Shown here one piece after another: positions 36,579 through 47,481 of a stretch of DNA of 64,000 nt. Source of the stretch: Umbelopsis ramanniana AG (lineage: Eukaryota; Mucoromycota; Umbelopsidomycetes; Umbelopsidales; Umbelopsidaceae); assembly GCF_025399195.1 (NCBI RefSeq), contig NW_026252101.1, positions 248,001 to 312,000 on the forward strand, written 5' to 3'. A program made the position numbers and the translations under genes. Numbering within the stretch: position 1 is the first letter of the stretch; every line of letters starts with the position of its first letter. The notes beneath the pieces were generated by a model. It saw nothing but the letters and a program-made list of their open reading frames with translations. It did no database searches and was not told the origin of the DNA.

Positions 36579-38531
36579 GACTATTGTCGTCAAAGTACCG
36601 TTACTGGCTGACAGTTTCTGGCCATATAGGGAGGCTTTTCAAACGAAATTCTCCATCACGTGATTGATTTGATTTTTTTAATAAAATCACATTTGAGCTG
36701 GCCCTGTTCGTTTGTTTCATCGCAGGCACTCCAGTCTCTAGATAAATGTCTGTTCTCTTCGACCAGCCTCGTTCATATCGTTTACAATTGTGCCATTCTA
36801 CCCATTAGAGACGCTGGACAGTCTCGACCTCACTATGGCAAACGCAAGTGCCGACTCGGTGTTACAGCTTACTCTCGAAATGCTGCCAAGTGCACAGACC
36901 AGTCATAAGCCAGGTTGCTCGAGGCCTGCCAAGGAGACGTGCTGTAAGTGCACAAAAAAGCATCTGGCGCCATCAATTTGAAGCTTGTCGGAATTCATAC
37001 CTTCGATTTTGCCCTAGTTCTGGTGTTGTCTCTCATGAAAATTGCTTGATAAATCCTGCACTCTTTGTACTGATCTATTCAATTTATCAATGTGACATAA
37101 TGACATGGTCTGCACATTGACAAGTTAGAAACAGTAGGGAGGAAAAACGAATTCATTTGGATAAGTTTGTCTTGGACAGCAGGGTCCTTGCGCGATGTGC
37201 GAGACTGGACGAGTAACGTAACTGTAGCAACATAGCATGACCGCTTTGAAAGTTTTGTAACTCTATCTCAGGTAATTACGCTTTATTGACCAAGCTCCAC
37301 TTAAGATGTTTTCAAATTTATTAGGTATTGCCAGCATGACCTTATGCTGTAAGGAGTACCAGTACAGTATGTAAACTTCACACTTTTTTCGGCGCCTCAT
37401 CCGCATCTGGGTCCTGCATACGCGTCGGCTAGTAGGTCTGTCAAATGTCTAAATCATGCAAACCACATACCGCCAGCGACTACTATGTTAACCAAGTAGC
37501 GAAGGACAGCACCATCAACCCTGATGCTTAATGCACTTTTCAACTCAAGTCAATAACATGGCGTAAGCCTCATGGGTAGGATAGTCAGGCACCATGGATT
37601 TTTTGGCTGGTTGCACACAAGTCTGTCTTACCAGCCGCGGAGCTCAAGAAAAAGCTAGAAATAAACGGTAGGCGTGCGTAAGCCTCATCAGATATTCAAC
37701 GGAGTGTGCTGCTGGTTTTATATTAGGATAATTCACTAAGCTGCATTACACGTACATTCAACGCAAATGCCACTCCATAGCTTTTTTCAAACGCGTCGCG
37801 CGTATATTGGATATAAAGGTGAATGAAAATTGTGGGTCGATTATTTTGAGCATTAGAATTTCTAGAAGTTCCAATATGCAGTTTATTTACGATTCAATTC
37901 TATAAAAAAGACATTTAGCAGCCTTCCCTTTTTGTGTCTTCACATATAGCCCCCATCTGAAAGTCAGTGCGTTGACTTTCAAAGTGTGTGTGTGCAATGT
38001 CTCAGTGATGTAGTAAAGTGCGGGCTCCACATATTGTGAACGCAGTAGAAGTGTGGTGGGTGATACGAGCAGAACGGGCTAAAATACACACCGTGGTGCT
38101 ACTTGCATTACTGCAGTTTGGCGGCTCTTGCTTATTTTCAGACACAATCGTCTCCGGCTTGGTTGCACAGTGGCAGTTTTACGGCATTTTGCAATCCGGG
38201 TAAGGACCTGAGGCGTTTTTTACAGCTAGCCACCGAGCCTCAAATCGGCTACCAATGCATTCCACATGCGCTGGTATGTCACAACTTCCGTCTTTTTTTT
38301 TTACCAAACCTTTGTCGGCTTGCTCTCTCTTATCAAAGACAATACAGATTGTCCGAATTTTGTTTTATTTTTCACCTTTCTTCCCTCCTTTCATTCATTC
38401 GTTTCTGTCAGCAAACCGTTGCTTTGATATCCTCCAATCCTTAATTTGATATCACCTAGTGTCCTTCCCCTTCCTTCAACGTTCAATTGCTCACCATCCT
38501 TCAATTTGTTCCTTCCTTCAACCAAGCAAAC
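36579..38531. other. Non-coding stretch, 5' flank of glycosyltransferase gene
   Basis: About 1.95 kb with no supported gene. A TG run lies at about 37984-37995. A 12-base word (CGTAAGCCTCAT) occurs twice, near 37562 and 37677. The right part (from about 38255) is the left flank of a diverged duplication described separately. Confidence 0.45.
38255..38440 (+). repeat. Left flank of duplicated locus, copy A
   Basis: This upstream region of the glycosyltransferase gene is similar to 40928-41095. Shared words in the same order include TGCATTC, ACATGC, TATGTCACAA (38275 and 40946), GCTCTC with TTATCA, and TTTCACCTTTCTT-like pyrimidine stretches. Confidence 0.6.
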
Positions 38532-39764
38532 ATGACCTTTGAACGCTCAAAACGACGTACAGTTAGCCTCATCTTAGTGTTTATCACTGGAATCCTGGGC
38601 TTAGTTGTCTTCTTTAACTTTCGCTCGCTCGCATTGAATGATATGCACTCGTCTGCCAGTAACGTGCACGCAGCCGACGTATCGCCTGTCAGTGACGTGT
38701 ATACGGACGAAGTAAAAACTGTATTGGATCAGGAAACAGGCTTGCCAAGCTGTAATGTACCCTATGGAGAACTCATGTCTATTGTAGATGATGAACCCTA
38801 CACCTCTTGCATTTTCAAGGATAATGAACTAGGCGACTTGATTTGGGAAGCTGCCGAGTACCCTCTGCCTTCGCAACATATCGTCCAAGCTATTGAAAAC
38901 AACCTCATCGATGAAACGCAGCGAACTCTACTGCTTGCTGTGGTCAACCACGGTATGCTGGAATATACACTCAACTGGATTGAGTCTCTCAGGAGAACTC
39001 AAATTGAAAAGTACCTTGTTTTTGCCATTGATCAAGAACTGGTAGACGCCTTAACGGAGAGAGGATTAGGTGAACATGTAGTGCTTATTCCTGACGAATG
39101 GCGCCATGTAGAAATCTCAGGTGATTTTGCCAAGTGGAAATCAACTACCTATGTACCTATCACGCATGCCAAGACGCTTATTGTTGAACGTCTGTTGTAT
39201 ATGGGCATCACCGTATGGTTTTCCGATGTCGATATTGTATTTTTGAACCCTACCATTTATAACCATATTTTGTGGAATATGAAGAACCGTAAGGATGTCC
39301 ACATGGTTTTCCAACAAGAGACTCGTCAGACAAGTATCAACAGCGGTTTCTATCTCATGCGCCCCACTCTTGTCACCAAACGAATACTTGGTCGTACGAT
39401 TGACCTCCAAGACCGCCATGGCAACCTTACGCAGCAACGTGTTATGAACCTTGTCCTGAGTGACATGAATCAAGACTATAGAAATTCTCCCATGCTTCTA
39501 TTAGACTTCATGCAGTTCCCCAATGGCAACATTTATTTTGGGGCCAAGCTCCCCACCAAGCTTGGTTTTGAGCCCATGATGGTCCATGCCAATTATCGGT
39601 AGGTTTTTAGCGTGTTCGGAAGGTTTCGATGGCGTTCGATAGCTAACCCAAATTGTACTCACAGAGTTGGAGATGCTAAGAAGACTTCGCTTCAGGAAGC
39701 AGGTTTATGGTATCTCCCTGACGACGAGGTTACAGACGCCACTACTGAAGAAACTGGCAATTAA
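38532..39764 (+). CDS. Type II membrane glycosyltransferase, nucleotide-diphospho-sugar transferase family
   Basis: A Golgi-type enzyme expected to transfer a sugar from a nucleotide sugar to a wall or secreted glycan. Two exons (38532-39598 and 39665-39764) give 388 residues. A short basic cytoplasmic tail (MTFERSKRRT) is followed by a membrane anchor at 11-30 and a lumenal stem to about 90. The catalytic domain (from about 130) shows LLLAVVNHGMLEYTLNWIESL, YLVFAIDQEL, the metal-binding DVD at 232-234 (WFSDVDIVFLNP), then INSGFYLMRP and an FMVHANY-like end. These fit the Nucleotid_trans (PF03407-type) fold. I start at the Met before the basic tail. Linkage specificity cannot be read. Its flanks are duplicated downstream without the gene. 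Confidence 0.88.
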
Positions 39765-39849
39765 CCAGCCTATACCAATGCCTTTTGCCTTGTGACAATT
39801 CGCTGCGCGGACCTAACAGAACTTTAAAGTTTTCCCTTTTCCCAATCTA

Positions 39850-40500
39850 ATCCACTATTTCAACGCCATAGAATTGACTCATCCTAACTGTATCATATAT
39901 AAAGTTTTGTCCTTTCCCTGGGTCATCGTGTATGTAAAGAAAATGTTAGAGTACTTGAAACGAGGAGCATATACGACAAGGGAAGTCGATGACAGATAGC
40001 CATGTGTCGGCAAAATCTGTATTTTTTTTGGTGCTGCTAATTGTCACCCGCCTGCAGCATCTCAATCAAACCCCTTTAAGCACCCCCTTTTTTCTTTTAA
40101 CAATCACATCTTCCAGATGTCATATTGCGTTTTTAAATATACATCATCCTTTAATGACCTTCCTTCAAGCTGGTGAATAGACCGGTTTCATATCTTCTGA
40201 ACTACATGGTTGGGTAGGAGCATAAATGCTGAAGGCGAGGAACAGAACTGGCTTCGATAATTAAGCTGCGCCTTTGACTTCTCTGCGGTGAATATGGCTT
40301 AACAAATTATTCAGCTTGCAAACGACTTCCACCATCAAATAATGACACTGTTACTCTTCGTCTTTTTCTTTCTTTTGCGCAAGTCGAGTAGTGGTCAACT
40401 CCTTCATTTACTATAATAAGTTTTTCTCTTTTACACATGGTCTGGGGTAGTTAGAGTCCGAAGCAACGTGCACAAGTGGAATCTCAAGCGGTGGTACCAA
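39850..40500 (+). repeat. Right flank of duplicated locus, copy A
   Basis: The 3' flank of the glycosyltransferase gene matches about 41180-41810. 39876-39900 versus 41194-41218 agree at 20 of 25 positions by my count. Two exact 16-base words at 40102-40117 and 40120-40135 recur at 41419-41434 and 41437-41452. Confidence 0.7.
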
Positions 40501-40927
40501 AGTTCTTTCCCTTTATATGGATCAATTGATAGCAACTGCTGATACTGCTGTAAGAAAATATCAGTGGTGGACGACTGCTGCACAGCAAGTTGGTGGTGTA
40601 AAGATTAAACGCAATGGCTTCCATCAAATAGCCTGCATCAATTTATCCACTTTGTAACCAGAAGGTGAATGCCATATTGCCGTAGGCTGCCATGAATATG
40701 AGAAAGCTTGAGAGAAATAAGGCTGGACTATGTCCAGTGTTCCTCATTGTACACACAACCGCTGGGTAACTAGTAGACCTTTTGAAAGTTCACTGGACTT
40801 ACCTGTTAGAGCAGCAGTCTTGTATATGGCAGATGTGCAGAAAACCCAGATTTTTCCCAATGAAATATTTCAATCCGACGGCATTGTAGTCATTTTACAT
40901 ACCCTCTGTCAAATAAAAAGACATCCG

Positions 40928-41810
40928 TGCATTCGACATGCTTTTTATGTCACAAATCGAACCTTTAAACAAGCCTTTATCTGCACGCTCTCACTTATCA
41001 CAAACGAACCAGTTTATATGTTTTCCGCATTCTTCTTTTCTTTCACACCTTTCTTTCAACAACCGTGCTATGACTTCTCCAACCCAATTCAATGCCGTCC
41101 AACATATCTCCCTAAACCATACAATTATTTACAGTCTTTAGATTTATTGCTTCACTTGAGCAGCATGCTTGCCTATTACACCGCTATACAATGGACCCAT
41201 TCTAGCTGCATCGTATATTTTACATATTATAATACATGCTTTGTTTTCCTCTTGGGTCATCTGTATCTTCTATGTGGCAAGCATACTAGAGCATTTGAAA
41301 AAAGGGTCATTATGACAGGAAAAGCGATTGAGCCGGCGCCGAATGGCCTTCTCAAATTTTTTTACGTTCCTGATGATAGTCACTGCCTGCAATAGTCTTT
41401 CATTGTTGGACCCTTTCTAATCACATCTTCCAGAACTCATATTGCGTTTTTAGTACATCATGCTGCAGTGACACATCCCACTTAGATCCAACAGCTCTGA
41501 ACCTCATGTTGAAGGCGGGAGCTGAACGCTGCAGGTAAGACTGGTCTCGACCCTTAGGTTTATTTATCCCATTTTTTTCCAGTGCTGTGCACATCTCCGC
41601 CGGACTGAGCAAGTTACCCTATTGTGAGCATCTGCATTATTGAGTCATGGCACTGTTCAGGTTTTGTCCATTCTTTCGAAATGGCCCAGCTCCTCCATAT
41701 TCTGTCATGGATTTTTTCTTTTGTACATGGATCTTCCAGTCTGGGGAAAAACAGGGCTCGAAGAAAAAACGTGCATAACTGGGACCTCAGGCAACAGTCA
41801 CTTTAACGCT
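40928..41810 (+). repeat. Gene-less copy B of the glycosyltransferase locus flanks
   Basis: The left flank (40928-41095) and right flank (about 41180-41810) are diverged copies of the sequences around the glycosyltransferase gene. Only about 90 bases lie between them, where copy A has about 1.4 kb containing the gene. No remnant of the coding sequence is visible. Confidence 0.65.
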
Positions 41811-42313
41811 CAGCGTTCATCCTCCGAAAATCGCTCACGTCTATCATTTCACATCATGGCTTTCATTGGCTGACGATTGCGCTTAAAATGGCAAAAGGGC
41901 TGCTTTCTCTACCAAAAAGGAAAGCATTCTTATAGCGATCAAGAGCGAGTTTTACATCGCCGCTCATATTCCTCCAGGACATGGCTAGATAACCCTACTT
42001 CATTACCCTCTTTGTTCATACACATCAGTCTCGTTCAAATCGGGTTTGTCCCATGGGTCACTATCTATGTTATGCTAGTCTAAAAGGCAAGGCGACTGAT
42101 CATGTCTACTGCACAACCTGATTCAAATCAATCTCCGCGTGATACGAAAGAGCGCGGCGGCCATCCGAAAAAGGATGACTGACCGCTGAAGTGTGTGAAA
42201 AACAGAACTCAGTCGTGATGAATCCAGCGTCTCTTATATACTGAGTCGTATCTTATCTGCCCCCCTGTACTGATTCTCTATCTTATCTTGTCGCACCCGG
42301 TTATCTCCTCACC

Positions 42314-43150
42314 ATGCTCTTCAAGCGCAAACACTCTTCCGAGCTATCAACAACAGCAGGCATTGACACATTACCCAATGAACTATTACTGCGTGTCTTA
42401 ACACACCTGCCTACTCCTGACTTACTTCACCTCGCCAAGCTCAACCGTCGTTTCTATCATCTTTCGGCCAAGACGCTTGTCTTGAGACTCGCCGCTCGCC
42501 CCGACGCTCTTCGTCTTCGAGCCCACTTTGAGCAAGAGTCAAGATGGAAATTCTCTGTAGACATGCAACTGACTGCCATTGATGAAACGGGTCGCTTCAA
42601 GTTCGCTCCTATTCAACCTATGGCTATGAGATTGTTTGAATCCAAGATGCTACGCTCTCCCACCATGCACAAGCTCAGCATCATAGGCACCGATTTTGAT
42701 GGTTTGTCATTGAACGTACCAGAGAGTCTTATTCCCAAGAGCCAAACTCTACCTCTCAAAGAACTTGGCCAACATCGCATCACATCCACTTATAACCGCC
42801 TGGTCGCCAATGTTGCCAGTACGCAAACAGCCCTCGTTTACAACGTTACCAAGACACCTGAGGAGTTCACCAAAGTGCGGTCTGGTGAACGTTGGGTTAC
42901 ACCAATATTATTTGAATGTCCAATGATATTCTTGTGTCAAGCTAGACCTGGCATCACTAAGATGATGGATAAATTGAATGCTCGCCCAGTTGGACGAGGC
43001 ATCGATGGAAGACACTCAACTCAATCCATGAAGACACCCATGTCCTCAGCAAGAGGTGGTGTGGAAGAGTCTATGCTCTTGCCTTCTCGGCCAACTCATG
43101 CCAAGGCCACTGAACCCATGGTTGGAGGCTTGCTCTTAGCTGCCCACTAA
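42314..43150 (+). CDS. F-box protein
   Basis: An intronless gene of 278 residues. The F-box is at about 17-57 (DTLPNELLLRVLTHLPTPDLLHLAKLNRRFYHLS), the Skp1-binding motif of SCF ubiquitin ligases. The rest shows no WD40, LRR or Kelch repeats, so the substrate-binding part is unrecognised. The C-terminus is Ser/Pro/Gly-rich and basic. It may target a protein for ubiquitination, but no substrate is suggested by the neighbours. Start is the first Met, with a clean CACC context before it. Confidence 0.85.
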   Translation: MLFKRKHSSELSTTAGIDTLPNELLLRVLTHLPTPDLLHLAKLNRRFYHLSAKTLVLRLAARPDALRLRAHFEQESRWKFSVDMQLTAIDETGRFKFAPIQPMAMRLFESKMLRSPTMHKLSIIGTDFDGLSLNVPESLIPKSQTLPLKELGQHRITSTYNRLVANVASTQTALVYNVTKTPEEFTKVRSGERWVTPILFECPMIFLCQARPGITKMMDKLNARPVGRGIDGRHSTQSMKTPMSSARGGVEESMLLPSRPTHAKATEPMVGGLLLAAH

Positions 43151-44110
43151 GTTTCACCGAAACAAACCAGCCTATGGGCTATTTTCATGTATATACCCAC
43201 CCCCCCCCCCCACATACCAAATCACTCATCTTGTAAACACTACATCTATTTTACTACGTATGCCTTCTAATCATAATGATGGACTTAATCCAAAGGAATA
43301 AATTTCTACCTCCTATTCCAAACTTGTGTCTCTGATCACCGACTTGAGGAAATTTATTTGAAACATTCTGGGTGAAAAATTCTTATTGCATAGCATTCAC
43401 CGACCCTACTCTGGGTTTCATGCCCAGGAGCTGTCAACCACCGAGACGACTCGGCTGGGAGTTGTAGCTTGGCAATGAAACAACAGAGCTGATCATCGCC
43501 ACATTGATGCGATTGGATGCTTCTTTCCCGCCTAAAACCAAAAAAATCATAGAATTTTCTTTTCCCGCCCTTGGCATTGGCTGGTTGCTCCTCACTCGGC
43601 CTTGCTATACCTTCGGCGCTAAAAGTTCACTCTTTTTTCCTGACATCATCATTTACCTGGTTAAAACCGTGCCTTCTTTGGACATTCCACGTTCTGCTAG
43701 TGTAACCTGCAGAAAAGTTAACCCATTAAGGCCGCTCGGCAACGCAGCCCTATTATCCACAGAACTTCCATATAACCGTACGTGTTATTATCATTCCTGC
43801 TCACATGAACAGTTTATTTTAATAAACGATTGCCAAGCTATAATGTTAGTTTAGGGGTCGCACTTGAATTTTTCCATCTTTCAGATGTGATTATTTTTTT
43901 TTTTTAAAAAAAAAAATTTACTAGTCACGGCTTAATTTGCTTTGGGTTTGATTGGCTCGCACAGTGGAGTTTCTCTTGGCCTCACTACTGGCTGACTCTT
44001 GTACTTCACGGCTCCATTCCCTCGCCTCTCCCGCATTTCATTTCGCCCATCTCTCTCTCTCTTTCCTTTTTTAATCCTCTGCGTACCCTTCCACCCACCA
44101 ACAGCGCATC
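43151..44110. other. Intergenic with homopolymer and T/A palindrome
   Basis: No gene supported. A C-run lies at about 43200-43212, and a T12-A11 block (self-complementary) at 43894-43916. The pyrimidine-rich end is the syntaxin leader. Confidence 0.5.
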
Positions 44111-45820
44111 ATGAATAATAACTCTAGATATACCATCAGCAGAGACCGCATGTCCGAGCTCAGAGTACGTTTGATTCACCGTTGTCTAATTCTGGGCACC
44201 CCATAGCGGATCATAAATCCGCTTACCCATACTCCCCTTACTCAATGAATATTTTCCTTTCCATAGGATAACGGTAGCCGCACTCCCCGCGATAACGCCT
44301 ATGAGTAAGTTACATATTTCCCGATGTCCAACATGCTGTTTGTGTGGCTATGGTTCCCTTAAATTAACCCCATTGCCAACTTTGTAGTGAAGACGAATTC
44401 GGTCCTCCCAGAGTGCCTTCTGGTTACCGCTCTCAAAGCCCACGAGGCTACCAAGACAGCTATGATGATGACAGTTACAATTCGCCTGCTGATAACCGTT
44501 ATGCCCCGTCGCGCACTCCTCAGAATCAGCAACGTGGTCGTTACAACGATGAATATGAGCTCAGCCAAACCAATGGCGGTGCTTCTAACACTGCTTCAGG
44601 TGACATCTACACTATGCCTGGATACCTTGCTGAGGTTTGTGTTTCGCTCTACCCAATCCATTCTCTCCATTTTTCCTAATATTGGGATCGACTCGTGTGT
44701 TTTATAGGTCGACGACATCCAGAGCCTTATTCAAACATTGAACCAAAACATCTCCACCATCAATGACCTCCATGGAAGATCTCTCATGAACGAAACTCAA
44801 ACTGGCAAATCTTCCGCCGAGCTAGATTCCTTGATCAACCAGACTAACAAGCTGAACATGAGCATTAAGAATAGAATAAAGGGTAAGAGGGGGTTTTTTC
44901 GTATGTGGAAGACCTACCTGACGCGCATTACCTAACCTATCCTCTTGCAGCTCTCGAATCCTCCAATGCTAGCTTGCCCAACAACTCTGATGCCAACATT
45001 CGCAGATCCCAGCTGGCAAAGCTGAAGAAGAACTTTATGGACGCCATCGTTCGTTACCAGGATGTCGAGCGTACATATCAACAAAAGTACCGTCAAAGAA
45101 TGGAGCGACAGATTAAGATTGGTAAGGATGGGTGGAAGAAAATGGGAAAAGACGGATGCACGCTAACATACTGTGGTATATTTTCTTCGTACAGTCAAGC
45201 CAAATGCTACCCAGGATGAGATCGACGACATCATTGACGCTGACGATCAATCGCCTATCTTTGCACAATCGGTAAGGGGAGATCGACACCATACGTGGTC
45301 AATAATATAACACATCGTCTAAACATTCACTTTAGCTCATGCAACAACAACGCTCTGGTCAAGCCCGAGCTGTTTTGGCTGAAGTTCAGAACCGTCACGA
45401 TGACATGAAGAAGATTGAAAAGACTATTATTGTGAGTGCACTCTTTTTTAGTAGGCATGGGCCGTTGGATGTTCGCTAATGCGCGGATTGCCCCTTTTAG
45501 GAACTCCAACAATTGTTTATGGATATGCAAATGCTCGTTGAACAACAAGGAGAGCATCTTAACACCATCGTCGAGAACGCAGATACCACTGTCAATGAAC
45601 TTGAACGAGGTAACAAGCATGTCGACAGCGCTATCAAGAAGGCAAGAGCCACTCGTGCCAAGAAATGGTGCTGCTTCGTCCTCACCATCATTCTGGCTGT
45701 CGTCATTGCTATCCTTGTTTGGTGGTTTGCCTTCAACGTAAGTGTTTGTTTTTTAGAGTGTTGTCGCACCTCATCATCGCTAACCATTCAAAACAGCACA
45801 AGGGATGTTGCGGAAACTAA
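44111..45820 (+). CDS. SSO1: Plasma-membrane t-SNARE, Sso1/syntaxin-1 type
   Basis: The Qa-SNARE receives secretory vesicles at the plasma membrane with a Sec9-like partner. Nine exons: 44111-44164, 44267-44304, 44388-44634, 44708-44882, 44951-45121, 45195-45271, 45336-45431, 45501-45737 and 45797-45820; phases fit, 372 residues. Residues 1-110 are Arg/Asp/Tyr/Gln-rich and disordered, longer than in yeast Sso1. The Habc domain follows (YLAEVDDIQSLIQTLNQNI onward). The SNARE helix covers about 270-330 with Q302 in the zero layer (MLVEQQGEHL). The membrane anchor is 343-365, and the last exon adds the short outside tail HKGCCGN, with two Cys. The last exon has only eight codons including the stop. 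Confidence 0.95.
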
Positions 45821-46120
45821 AGAAATGTATCGAGGAAATCAAAGAGATCTTTCCTTTTTATTTTGGACCGCCCCGATTTTACCTTTCTCTCTCCTACTAC
45901 CCCATCCAGACCCTAAACCCCCCGACACCCTCCTACTACGTCTTAATCTCTTATTGCTTTTTTCTTAAAATCTTACATGGACAGCCTGTCTTTTTTTTTT
46001 TCCTTTGTACGCCAATATACTGCAAGCAAGCACGCGCATCTGCGTAAAGAATCACTACCTTCTCCCTTTTCTTAACAAAACTAAACATTTTATTATCCCC
46101 AGTATTTTTGTGAATCAATG
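45821..46120. other. Convergent intergenic region
   Basis: 300 bases shared by the 3' ends of the syntaxin gene and the first QOR2-like gene, with a T-run at about 45991. No other feature seen. Confidence 0.5.
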
Positions 46121-47023
46121 TTAATGTGATACCCATTGCGCAAGTTCTTTGTCACCGGCTTTTGCGTTCTGGAGTGAGTCTCTGAGCACCTCCTCAAGCT
46201 GTCGTGGTTTCTTACCGAGCAATTGTTCAAGCGTAGGGTCCACGGTGGCCAGACCGCCCTTCTCCAGCGTTGCATAGGTGCTTAGCCACCATTCTGCAAC
46301 GTCCCGTTTGTCTTCATTGCGTTTCAGAAACTCTTCGTCGCTGACCTTTTGGAAGGCAATGTCCTTCTTCAGCTCCTGAGACAGTAACTGGGTGACCTCT
46401 TGTAGCGAGTATGCTTTGGACCCTGTCAACGTCACTGTTTTTCCATTGTAATCGCCGCTGGCGATGATTTTAGCCGTGGCCTCACCCAGATCCTCGCGAG
46501 CTGCAAACGCAACCTTTCCGTCACCTGGCACCGCCACGGTATCGGACGAAGTCTCGTAGAACCCAAGATAAAGTGGGTAGCTGGTCATGTACGGACCTTC
46601 TCTGATGATGGTGCATGCTATGTCGTCATGTTTGAGGTACTCTTCCGTAGCGTAATGCGCTTTCATCACCTTGGCGTCGCTCTCATCTCCGAAAGCAAGC
46701 GACGTGTAGTAGATATGCTTCACTCCGGCTTTCCTGGCGACATCGATGACCTGCGTATGGCCTTGGATCCGGTATTCATCGTCTCGAGAGGGCAACGACA
46801 TCAAGAGCAAAGCATCGCCTCCTTTGAACGTCAGAACAAGCGACTCAGGATCGTTGAAATCGCCAGACCGCACTTCCACTCCCTTGTCCTTCAGCTCCTC
46901 ATGTCCGTCAGGGTTGTGGACCGATACAATGATGTCGCTCGCAGGTATGAGTTGTAGTAGGTGCTTGAATACCACTGATCCAAGCTTGCCAGTGGTGCCA
47001 GTGAGGATGATTTTATGCCCCAT
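46121..47023 (-). CDS. QOR2-like NmrA/SDR NAD(P)-binding reductase, copy 1
   Basis: Intronless, 300 residues. The protein has an NmrA-type Rossmann fold like bacterial quinone oxidoreductase 2 (QorB/YtfG), which reduces quinones with NADPH. The cofactor motif is GTTGKLG (9-15); others are VSVHNPDGHEELKDKG, LLLMSLPSRDDEYR, the KAGVKHIYYTSLAF stretch, TIIREGPYMTSYP and VAVPGDGKVAFAAREDLGEA. The adjacent gene on the same strand is its close paralogue. Quinone reduction is a family inference; NmrA relatives that only sense cofactor exist. The absence of introns is unusual next to heavily split genes. Confidence 0.85.
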   Translation of the reverse strand: MGHKIILTGTTGKLGSVVFKHLLQLIPASDIIVSVHNPDGHEELKDKGVEVRSGDFNDPESLVLTFKGGDALLLMSLPSRDDEYRIQGHTQVIDVARKAGVKHIYYTSLAFGDESDAKVMKAHYATEEYLKHDDIACTIIREGPYMTSYPLYLGFYETSSDTVAVPGDGKVAFAAREDLGEATAKIIASGDYNGKTVTLTGSKAYSLQEVTQLLSQELKKDIAFQKVSDEEFLKRNEDKRDVAEWWLSTYATLEKGGLATVDPTLEQLLGKKPRQLEEVLRDSLQNAKAGDKELAQWVSH

Positions 47024-47481
47024 AGTATGTTGCTGTAGAAATATGCGTTTTCAATAGGAGGCGGCGTAGGTCAGATTTATATGTCAGATTTGCCTTCTTC
47101 GTCAGTTCACCTGATCTTAGAAGAATAATTGCGTATTTAGGCTGAATTTGATCAATCAGTTACTGGATTTGTCATTCCTGCAGTCACACCTTAGTGTCTC
47201 TGTCGACCTTTTTTCCTTCGCTATTCTCTCATCGTCGTTCATGCATGGTTACCGCCATATCTCTGTGCTTGATCATCAAGCTGATCACCTTGCAAAAGTA
47301 TTCTTACTGCCATCACCCTTCGATGCGCTAATGAGTGACTTCAGTACCCCCATTTTCTTACGTTGAGCAAAAAAATCTATCAGCCTGAAATTTTTGTTAT
47401 ATTTTATTTGATAAATTGCCAGAGGAATTTTGTTTCAATAGGGTCGATGTGATGTGGCCATAGTGTTGTGTTAATCTGTCA
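47024..47481. other. Spacer between the two QOR2-like genes
   Basis: 458 bases serving as promoter of copy 1 and 3' region of copy 2. No other feature seen. Confidence 0.5.

Larger units (their letters stand above)
39765..42313. other. Non-coding stretch with degenerate duplication
   Basis: About 2.5 kb between the glycosyltransferase and F-box genes hold no supported exon. It contains copy A's right flank (39850-40500) and both flanks of the gene-less copy B (40928-41810). Confidence 0.5.

Noticed and set aside
36660-37120. Overlapping short frames with Cys pairs, considered as a small copper-chaperone-like gene
   Set aside because: The Cys spacing does not fit COX17-type motifs and no exon structure holds.
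40730-41395. 221-residue open frame between glycosyltransferase and F-box genes
   Set aside because: It runs across copy B of the duplicated flanks, has no domain, and the aligned copy A flank is non-coding.
43504-43854. 116-residue frame upstream of the syntaxin
   Set aside because: It starts with a non-ATG codon and has no recognisable features.
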